Assembly: GCA_937951615.1 (NCBI GenBank)
Contig: CALFBH010000118.1
Span: 1 to 58,782, forward strand
Source of the DNA: an uncultured Saprospiraceae bacterium
GTDB lineage: Bacteria; Bacteroidota; Bacteroidia; Chitinophagales; Saprospiraceae
Length of the DNA: 58,782 bases
Direction of reading: 5' to 3'
Shown here: piece after piece, positions 52,640-58,782 of the stretch
Layout of the letters: each line of letters begins with the position of its first letter
How positions within the stretch are numbered: the stretch's first letter is position 1
Made by a program: the position numbers and the translations under genes
Notes under the pieces: generated by a model
Told to the model about the DNA's origin: nothing
Databases searched by the model: none
Seen by the model: only the letters and a program-made list of their open reading frames with translations

Positions 52640-54268
52640 ATGGCTTCACTTAATGAAAAAACTGGTGTATTGGGCAGGAGGCTCGCAGCGCATTTGCTTC
52701 GACGCACTTCCTACCAATTCACGAGAGAACGGATAGAACTTTTTGCCACTAAAACGGCTGTGGATGCAGTAGATGAGTTGATGACACTGCTTGCGCCAAC
52801 TGTTGAACAGCCCATTGATTATGCAAATGGACAAACATGGATCAATCCTGACGCAGGATCGCCTTCTAGTGATCCGCTGAAAAAATTGTTTGTAACAGGC
52901 TGGTGGGTCAATGAAGCTTTAAACGACAGTTCTATTGGCCATAAAATGTCTTTTTTCCTACATTCTAATTTTGTCATCAATCACGATCTTGGAAAATCGC
53001 AGGAATTATTTGACTATTTGGCACTTATGCGGTATTACACGCTTGGAAATTTCAAGGAACTGGCACTTAAAGTTACTCTTAATCCAATGATGCTTAAATA
53101 TTTGGACGGTACTTATAACACCAAAAATAACCCAAATGAAAATTACGCCCGCGAATTTTTTGAGTTATTTACAATTGGCAAAGGACCACAAGTCGGACCA
53201 GGAGATTACACCAATTATACAGAAACCGATATACAAGCTGCGGCAAAAATACTGACCGGTATAAAAGCACCTGCGCTACCCGATCGACCTGTTTATCTTG
53301 ATAGTGACAACAATATTCCTACGGGGTATTACGATTATTCGCTGCATGATACTACAGATAAAACATTTAGCGCGGCATTCCAAAATACAGTGATTACGGG
53401 TGCGACAGCAAGTAGCGACATAGAAAGAGAATTGCAGGATTTTGTGGATATGATTTTTGCACAGGACGAAACTGCACGTTTTATTTGTCGGAAAATTTAC
53501 CGCTTTTTTGTTAGTGGAAAGATTGACACTGAAATTGAGCAGGATATTATTGAGCCATTGGCAACGGTATTCCGCGACAGCAATTACGAGCTGCTACCTG
53601 TTATGAATATGCTGCTTAAAAGCCAGCATTTCTACGATGAAGATGACAGCACAAATAATGATGAAATTATTGGCGGGCTACTCAAATCGCCACTTGAATT
53701 GACTTTGAATATCACAAGTTATTTCAAACTTGATATACCCGATCCAATAAATGATGCAGAGAATCATTACCTCCTATTCTACGCAAGCGGTATTGTGATT
53801 GATCAATTGTACCGTTCTAATTTATACTTATTCAGACCTGATGCAGTAGCCGGTTATCCTGCTTATTACCAGCAACCCAATTGGCATCGGGAATGGCTGA
53901 CAAGTAGTAGCATTGTGCCACGTTATGAAATTCCTGATCTGTTTATAAAAGGCCAACGTTCTGATGGAGAGTTTAATTTGGGTGGCGTACAATTAGATGT
54001 TGTTGATTTTGTCAAAAATAATGTTTCAGATCCATTTAATCCCTTTATCATCATCGCTGAATTGATGGAAGATTTTTGTCCCGAACCTGTTGCCTCACAG
54101 CGATTCTCCTACTTCTTGGTAGAAATTTTCTTAGATGATATTGATTTTAACGACTGGACAATCGAATGGGCGCGTTATACGGCAACGAATAATGATGTGG
54201 AAGTCCGAATTGCACTGGAACGACTAATTAAATACATGTTATTTGCGCCCGAATTTCAGTTGATGTAA
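52640..54268 (+). CDS. DUF1800 domain protein
   Basis: This 542-residue protein carries the DUF1800 pattern: LGRRLAAHLLRRTSYQFTRE near the start, MSFFLHSNFVINHD (about 107-120), NENYAREFFELFTIG (about 164-178), FICRKIYRFFVSGKID (about 279-294) and SQHFYDEDD. DUF1800 proteins are usually encoded with DUF1501 proteins, as here, and are abundant in Bacteroidota and Planctomycetes, but their chemistry is unknown. No signal peptide is seen at this start, although its partner has a Tat-type signal; a complex carried across by the partner is possible but unproven. Confidence 0.9.
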   Translation: MASLNEKTGVLGRRLAAHLLRRTSYQFTRERIELFATKTAVDAVDELMTLLAPTVEQPIDYANGQTWINPDAGSPSSDPLKKLFVTGWWVNEALNDSSIGHKMSFFLHSNFVINHDLGKSQELFDYLALMRYYTLGNFKELALKVTLNPMMLKYLDGTYNTKNNPNENYAREFFELFTIGKGPQVGPGDYTNYTETDIQAAAKILTGIKAPALPDRPVYLDSDNNIPTGYYDYSLHDTTDKTFSAAFQNTVITGATASSDIERELQDFVDMIFAQDETARFICRKIYRFFVSGKIDTEIEQDIIEPLATVFRDSNYELLPVMNMLLKSQHFYDEDDSTNNDEIIGGLLKSPLELTLNITSYFKLDIPDPINDAENHYLLFYASGIVIDQLYRSNLYLFRPDAVAGYPAYYQQPNWHREWLTSSSIVPRYEIPDLFIKGQRSDGEFNLGGVQLDVVDFVKNNVSDPFNPFIIIAELMEDFCPEPVASQRFSYFLVEIFLDDIDFNDWTIEWARYTATNNDVEVRIALERLIKYMLFAPEFQLM

Positions 54269-54398
54269 TGCACAAGTTGTAAACAACTTGAAAATACCAA
54301 AATTGAAAAAATACCAAATACCAAAACTGATACAAATACTCATTATTCCTTTGGAATTTGGAATTTCCTTTTTTTGGGTTTTATAATTTAATAATATT
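54269..54398 (+). repeat. Short hairpin words between DUF1800 and DUF1501
   Basis: AAGTTGTAAACAACTT (about 54273-54288) is a small palindrome, and ATTCCTTTGGAATTTGGAAT (about 54345-54364) is a partial one. AATACCAAATACCAAAACTG repeats the word ATACCAAA. No gene is seen. Confidence 0.55.
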
Positions 54399-56345
54399 AT
54401 GAATAGAAGAAATTTTTTCAAAATAGCTACTCCACTTGCCGCGACACCGCTGGTACTGGGTGGCACGCCTATACGCACATTTGCCAATCAAAGACTGCTT
54501 CAAAATACGATTGATTGCGAGGAAGTTGCAGAGCGCATATTGGTTGTCATTCATTTTAAAGGAGGAAATGATGGACTAAATACGCTGATTCCCATCGAAC
54601 AGTACAGCGATTATATCAATAGACGCCCGACACTCGCGATTCCAGATTCCGGAATCAAGTCATATATTGACTTGGACAGCACACTTCCTTTGGAACAACA
54701 AGTAGGTTTACATCCTGTCATGACTGGTTTTAAGAGCCTTTATGATGAAGGTAAAGTCAGTATTATCCAAAATACAGGATACGAACTGCCAAACCTCTCT
54801 CACTTCAAATCCAGCGAGTTGTGGTTTTCTGGTGGAGATGGTACGACAGACAATTTTAATATTCCTACTGGCTGGATGGGCAGATACCTGAATAGAAGTT
54901 ATCGCGGTTATGTTGGAAGACCAAGTGAAGTTATGGCTGATCCACCAGGCATACAATTGGGAGACAGCAAACAATCGGTAGGCTTTTTATCAGAATCAGA
55001 GTTTTCTGTTGCCATCAACTTGACTGGGCAGGATCCAACTGGTTTTTATAATCAGGTCAATGAAATCGGTACTGCGCCAATGGATAGCTTTCCTACTTCT
55101 CAGTATGGTTCAGAACTAGAATATATCACCAATGTAGAAAGCAGTGTAAGTCTTTATGCACAACGCATCACACAGGTTTTTAATCAAGGACTCAACTCAC
55201 ACACCAATTACGATTCATCAAGTGATTTGGGGAATCAGCTAAAAACAGTTGCCCGACTGGTGAGCGGAGGTTGCAAAACAAAATTATACCTCCTCAACCT
55301 GCCTGGCTTCGATACACATGCACAGCAATCTGAAGCAACTGATCCTATAGAAGGCAGACACGCCCTGCTCCTAAAAGAAATATCTGATGCTATCAAAGCT
55401 TTTCAGGATGATTTATCTGGACTGGGTATAGAAGATAAAGTATTGACAGTTACTTTCTCCGAATTTGGACGAAACGCTAATGAAAACGGTGCATTAGGAA
55501 CCGATCATGGTACAGTAGCACCTATGTTTGTATTCGGGTCAGCCGTCAATGCAGGTATTATTGGAAATAATCCGATTCTAAATAATGCAGATGCCAGTGG
55601 GCAATATCAAGGTGAGTTGCAACACGATTACCGTCAGGTGTATGCTACTTTACTTCAGGATTGGCTAGGTGCTAGTGATACTGTAATAGCGGAAACACAG
55701 TTTAATCCATATATTGGAAATAAAATTCCATTTATCCAACAGGATGCAATAGCTGATCCGGATTGTTACCTGACCAATATTCTTCCCATCACCCTGACTT
55801 CTTTCACCGCTGAAGTGGTGGACAATGATAAAGTTGCCCTCAAATGGCAAACAGCGACCGAAATCAATAATGCCTTTTTTATTATCGAAAGAAGTAAAGA
55901 CGGCATTACGTTTGAAGATTTGTTTGAAGTCCCTGGTGCAGGCAATTCCAGCATTCCGATCAATTATAGCGAAATGGATGAAACACCACTTCCAGGCACT
56001 TCTTATTATCGCCTCAAGCAAGTTGATTTTGATGGCAGAGAAAACAGACATAATGTAGAAGTCGTCACACTGTCGGATAAAGAAGGTTTTATTGTAGAGA
56101 TGTATCCGAATCCGGCTGACCGTTTTATTTATATCGGCGTGACAATTAGCGGAGATGCAAAAGGAACAGTGGAGGTATATAGCATGAATGGGCAGGTGGT
56201 AAAATCAGTAAGTGTAGACGTCTATGATGGCTATAGCAAAATACCTTTTAATGTATCCGACATTCCAAGTGGGCAGTACGCTGTACAGCTAAGACTGGAT
56301 AATGGATATTTTTATACTAGTAAGCATGTTATCAGAAGATCGTAG
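54399..56345 (+). CDS. DUF1501 protein with Tat-like signal and T9SS sorting domain
   Basis: This 648-residue protein begins with a twin-arginine signal (MNRRNFFKIATPLAATPLVL). The core is DUF1501 (sulfatase-like fold): VVIHFKGGNDGLNTLIPI (about 48-65), LPNLSHFKSSELWFSGG (about 130-146), NLPGFDTHAQQSEATDP (about 299-315) and TFSEFGRNANENGALGTDHG (about 350-369). A C-terminal beta domain (LTSFTAEVVDNDKVALKWQT) and a T9SS sorting domain (EMYPNPADRFIYIGV ... SKHVIRRS) complete it. Tat export followed by T9SS sorting would place a folded protein on the cell surface. It is co-oriented with the DUF1800 gene. Confidence 0.9.
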   Translation: MNRRNFFKIATPLAATPLVLGGTPIRTFANQRLLQNTIDCEEVAERILVVIHFKGGNDGLNTLIPIEQYSDYINRRPTLAIPDSGIKSYIDLDSTLPLEQQVGLHPVMTGFKSLYDEGKVSIIQNTGYELPNLSHFKSSELWFSGGDGTTDNFNIPTGWMGRYLNRSYRGYVGRPSEVMADPPGIQLGDSKQSVGFLSESEFSVAINLTGQDPTGFYNQVNEIGTAPMDSFPTSQYGSELEYITNVESSVSLYAQRITQVFNQGLNSHTNYDSSSDLGNQLKTVARLVSGGCKTKLYLLNLPGFDTHAQQSEATDPIEGRHALLLKEISDAIKAFQDDLSGLGIEDKVLTVTFSEFGRNANENGALGTDHGTVAPMFVFGSAVNAGIIGNNPILNNADASGQYQGELQHDYRQVYATLLQDWLGASDTVIAETQFNPYIGNKIPFIQQDAIADPDCYLTNILPITLTSFTAEVVDNDKVALKWQTATEINNAFFIIERSKDGITFEDLFEVPGAGNSSIPINYSEMDETPLPGTSYYRLKQVDFDGRENRHNVEVVTLSDKEGFIVEMYPNPADRFIYIGVTISGDAKGTVEVYSMNGQVVKSVSVDVYDGYSKIPFNVSDIPSGQYAVQLRLDNGYFYTSKHVIRRS

Positions 56346-56428
56346 AAGCGAAATCGCTTCGCTGTGAGATTTTATTTTTTACTTCGTAAAATGCAATTGT
56401 AGGTAAATTAGAATATAATTTGGAATAT

Positions 56429-56470
56429 TTTACGTTATTTTGTTAACAAAACAATGGCTAAAAACGTAAA
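56429..56470 (+). promoter_or_regulatory. Nested palindromes upstream of the ImmA/IrrE gene (candidate operator)
   Basis: TTTTGTTAACAAAA (56438-56451) is a perfect 14-bp palindrome. Around it TTTACGTT (56429-56436) and AACGTAAA (56463-56470) form a second inverted pair. They lie 48-90 bases before the start codon. A role in autoregulation is inferred from the toxin-antitoxin-like context. Confidence 0.4.
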
Positions 56471-56517
56471 CAAGCGCATAAACATTTGACTTCTAATCAG
56501 CAATTTACTAAATATTG

Positions 56518-57648
56518 ATGGCTGTACAACGAGTAAATATAAATACAGATCTTATACAATGGGCGATACTTCGTGCGGGGTATTCATTAGATGAGTATTT
56601 AGATAAGAAGCCTAAGGTAAAAGAATGGCTGGATGCTACTGCTTTGCCTACTGTCAAACAGTTAGAGTCATTTACTCAAAATGTACATGTCCCTTTCGGT
56701 TATATGTTTTTACAAAGCCCCCCTACGGAAAAAATCGATATTCCTTTCTTCAGAGCTGGAAAGGAAAAGACGGATCGTATTTCTTTAGAACTATTTGATA
56801 CTGTTCAGACTATCCGCAAAAGACAGGATTGGTTAAGTGACTATCTTGAAGATGAAGAATTTGAATCATTAGATTTTGTTGGAAGGTTTACTGTAAAAAA
56901 TACAGTTGAGGAAATAGTTGAAGATATTAGAAAAGTCTTAGAAATACCTCGTGATTGGGCAAAGGAACATAATAATATGTTTAGTGCGTTGAACTACCTT
57001 ACTTCTAAGATAGAAGCGAAAAGGATAATTGTCACTTTTAACGGGGTGGTAGGTAATAATAACAGGAGGCCATTAAGAGTAGAAGAATGTCGAGGGTTTG
57101 TATTGATAGATGAATATGTTCCCTTTATGTTTGTAAATGCTAAGGACGCAAAGGTTGCTCAGGTATTTACTATTTTTCACGAATTGGCGCATATCTGGCT
57201 TGGCATATCCGCTGGATTTGATAATAATAATTTTTTGCCTGCAAATGATGAGATAGAATTATTGTGCGATAAAATAGCAGCGGAATTTTTGGTTCCTAAA
57301 GAGCGTTTATTGGACTTTTGGAAAAAAGGAGAAGATGACACCAGAGCCTTATATAAGAAATTTAAAGTTAGCCCTATTGTGATTGCCCGTCGCGCTTTAG
57401 ATTTAAAATTGATTACAAAAGAAAGCTATTTTGATTTTTATAATAGTTATGTAAGCGAAGTAAGAAGTAGCCCTAAAGGAAAAGGAGGTGACTTTTATGC
57501 AACTAATAGAAAGCGGATAAGTACACAATTTGCCCGTTTTGTAGAAAGTGCCGTAAAAGAGAAAAAGATACTATATACAGAGGCTTACAGACTAACAGGG
57601 TTAAAAGGCAAAACTTACACCAAATTTACAGAAGAACATTTAACATAA
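56518..57648 (+). CDS. ImmA/IrrE family metallo-endopeptidase (antitoxin-like)
   Basis: This 376-residue protein has an N-terminal helical region resembling a divergent helix-turn-helix (TVKQLESFTQNVHVPFGYMF, about 45-64) and a C-terminal ImmA/IrrE zinc peptidase with HELAH (221-225) inside FTIFHELAHIWLG, followed by NDEIELLCDKIAAEFLVP with the third ligand Glu. Such XRE-peptidase proteins paired with DUF4411 genes form toxin-antitoxin-like modules, with this gene first. The TAA is immediately followed by the ATG of the partner. The start is ATG 56518; the preceding TTG is less likely. Confidence 0.85.
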   Translation: MAVQRVNINTDLIQWAILRAGYSLDEYLDKKPKVKEWLDATALPTVKQLESFTQNVHVPFGYMFLQSPPTEKIDIPFFRAGKEKTDRISLELFDTVQTIRKRQDWLSDYLEDEEFESLDFVGRFTVKNTVEEIVEDIRKVLEIPRDWAKEHNNMFSALNYLTSKIEAKRIIVTFNGVVGNNNRRPLRVEECRGFVLIDEYVPFMFVNAKDAKVAQVFTIFHELAHIWLGISAGFDNNNFLPANDEIELLCDKIAAEFLVPKERLLDFWKKGEDDTRALYKKFKVSPIVIARRALDLKLITKESYFDFYNSYVSEVRSSPKGKGGDFYATNRKRISTQFARFVESAVKEKKILYTEAYRLTGLKGKTYTKFTEEHLT

Positions 57649-58143
57649 ATGAGTACTTACCTCATAGACACTAATGTTTTTATTCAGGCTTACAAAGAAG
57701 ATTACCCCTTTGATGTTGCAGTTAGTTTTTGGGATACAATAAAACAACTAACCCTTGACGAGAAAATATTCAGTATAGATAAAGTAAAATCTGAATTATA
57801 TGCTCAGGATGATGATTTAAAAATGTGGTGCGAAACTAATCTGCCAGATAATTTTTTCAAAGAGTCTCAAGGAGCTATTTTGGAATATGGTCAGCTTATA
57901 AATTGGGCAGCCAATCCTGTGAGAAACTATAAGCCAGAAGCTATTCAGGAATTTTCAACAGCCTCGGTGGCAGACGCTTGGATTATTGCTTGTGCAATTA
58001 AGAATAATACTAAGGTTGTTTCTCTCGAAAAAGGAGGTACTGGAAAACTTAAAAGGGTTATGATTCCAGATGCTTGCGATGCTTTTGGTATAAGTTGTAT
58101 CCGTACTATGGAAATGTTTAGAGAACTTGGAGTGACGTTTTAG
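57649..58143 (+). CDS. DUF4411 (PIN-domain-like) putative toxin
   Basis: This 164-residue protein has the PIN-like layout: Asp7 in YLIDTNVFIQAY, an acidic residue in DKVKSEL (about 44-50), ASVADAWIIACAIKNN with Asp (about 106-121), and a late KLKRVMIPDACDAFGI. PIN proteins are typically Mg2+-dependent RNases and often act as toxins. It abuts the ImmA/IrrE gene with no spacer, so the two are co-translated. RNA cleavage is inferred from fold only. A strong bidirectional terminator follows. Confidence 0.85.
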   Translation: MSTYLIDTNVFIQAYKEDYPFDVAVSFWDTIKQLTLDEKIFSIDKVKSELYAQDDDLKMWCETNLPDNFFKESQGAILEYGQLINWAANPVRNYKPEAIQEFSTASVADAWIIACAIKNNTKVVSLEKGGTGKLKRVMIPDACDAFGISCIRTMEMFRELGVTF

Positions 58144-58151
58144 GAAGTAAA

Positions 58152-58194
58152 AAAACGCCTTCCAATTTTGCTCAAGCAAAACGGAAGGCGTTTT
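58152..58194. terminator. Bidirectional terminator between DUF4411 and rnpB
   Basis: AAAACGCCTTCC (58152-58163) pairs exactly with GGAAGGCGTTTT (58183-58194), and an inner TTTTGC/GCAAAA extends the stem. A and T runs on both sides make it suitable for both the plus-strand gene and rnpB on the minus strand. Confidence 0.85.
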
Positions 58195-58202
58195 ATATTA
58201 TT

Positions 58203-58580
58203 ACAAGTCGATAAGCCGAATTCTGTTGCCCCGCAAGCGAGGTGTCTATCATTTATCTCGACCTGCCATCACTGACAGGCTCTATCTGCCTACCCTCCGA
58301 CAAGGACGAGCCGCCCTTTGGTCAGTCGAACTGACCCCGCCGGTTTACATGGCATTTCAACCCACAAGGTTTATCCCTTTCTGATGTTACCATCGGAAAG
58401 CGTGCGCTCTTACCGCACGTTTTCACCCTTACCCTCCGACAAGCGAAGGGCGGTTATTTTCTGCGACACTTTCTGTTGCTTAGCTTGCGCTAAGCCCCCA
58501 CCCGTTAGGTGGTGTGGTTGCTCTGTGTTGTTCGGACTTTCCTCATTCTGCAACATTGCAAAACGCGATAGACTGACTTG
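58203..58580 (-). ncRNA. rnpB: RNase P RNA, bacterial type A
   Basis: On the minus strand the RNA shows the conserved core GAGGAAAGTCCGAACA near the 5' end, AACGTGCGGTAAGAGCGCAC in the middle, AGATAAATGATAGACACC, and AGAATTCGGCTTATCGACTT at the 3' end. The P1 stem is visible as CAAGTC (58580-58575) with GACTTG (58209-58204). This is the catalytic RNA that trims tRNA 5' leaders. The length of about 378 nt fits. The 5' end lies six bases after a TACATTTG promoter box, and the 3' end is just before the shared terminator. Confidence 0.96.
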
Positions 58581-58782
58581 ATGGGGCAAATGTACGCAAT
58601 TTGGATATTTATTTAGAAATTCCAATTTTTTATTATAAATTGAATCTTAGATTCAACCAATAAATGCAACGGCATTTTTTTTAGTTGAAAAAACAAGTCC
58701 ATCGTTCTTTTTTGCCTAGGCAAAAAAGAACGATGGACTTGTGGCGCAAATTTTTCCTCTTATCTTTGGTTTTACAACAAGC
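58581..58782. repeat. 50-bp perfect palindrome (58693-58742) in the end region
   Basis: ACAAGTCCATCGTTC, a T run and GCCT are followed by their exact complement, with no loop (centre CCTAGG). It could end transcription from a gene beyond the window, or be another intergenic palindrome. No gene is seen in 58595-58782. Confidence 0.75.
58587..58594 (-). promoter_or_regulatory. -7 box (TACATTTG) of rnpB
   Basis: TACATTTG on the minus strand matches TAnnTTTG, and the P1-based RNA start (58580) follows after six bases. A clear -33 TTG was not seen. Confidence 0.6.

Noticed and set aside
1-58782. tRNA, rRNA and prophage genes
   Set aside because: I looked for cloverleaf ends (GGTTCRANTCC-like T arms), rRNA core words and phage structural genes and saw none.

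Overview
The window looks like a chromosomal segment from a Bacteroidota bacterium, most likely a Saprospiria/Lewinella-type lineage. The phylum follows from the type IX secretion (T9SS) sorting domains, two carboxypeptidase-regulatory/plug TonB-dependent receptors, SusC-like plug signatures, WG repeats and TAnnTTTG promoter boxes; the family is an inference from overall gene style. There are about 38 protein genes, one RNA gene (RNase P RNA), one insertion sequence and an unusual density of short intergenic repeats. I saw no tRNA, rRNA, CRISPR array or prophage.

Layout. 1-2040 is an AT-rich accessory strip (tail of an unknown gene, GIY-YIG nuclease, polyvalent-protein kinase domain, truncated secreted peptide) with two matching junctions that resemble integron cassette boundaries. 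2046-7132 is a hexuronate module: Nramp-like transporter, class I mannose-6-phosphate-isomerase-like cupin, SDR fructuronate reductase and mannonate dehydratase (uxuA). 7182-18693 holds truB, lipoproteins, a TonB receptor, two T9SS secreted paralogues, a methyltransferase, a fold-back MITE, a PhyH dioxygenase, a DinB relic and a Gfo/Idh oxidoreductase. 19015-33308 is the most striking block: two giant alpha-2-macroglobulin proteins, both keeping a CxEQ thioester motif and both carrying an embedded TonB-receptor regulatory domain and plug without a barrel, followed in the same direction by an exported TPR-CHAT (caspase-like) protein. A perfect 52-nt palindrome is embedded in the frame of the CHAT gene.

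33250-41541 is mostly minus strand: hemH, aldose epimerase, a WG-repeat protein, a four-gene FabZ/enoyl-reductase-like/methyltransferase/FAD-reductase operon that resembles the accessory part of a type III PKS cluster without the PKS, a peptidase S51 relic and a DUF2335 protein. 41831-48161 has a second TonB receptor, an ISAzo13-family element split by a frameshift at an A9 run, and two secreted proteins. 48350-56345 has a PIF1-like helicase, a polyprenol-phosphate mannose synthase, mpl, and a DUF1800/DUF1501 pair. 56518-58143 is an ImmA/IrrE plus DUF4411 (PIN) toxin-antitoxin-like pair, followed by rnpB on the minus strand.

Intergenic spaces are filled by mosaics of word-like repeats: TCGATAGTCC arms, TTAAGTTGATT arms, CAATCACC tandems, CACGAATGCACGAAT hairpins and GTTTAAG tracts. 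Many are built around a small TTTGC-nnn-GCAAA hairpin. They look like dispersed non-coding elements, and at least two have contributed coding sequence (inside CHAT and at the stop codon of an SDR). All functional calls come from reading motifs by eye; no database search was run.
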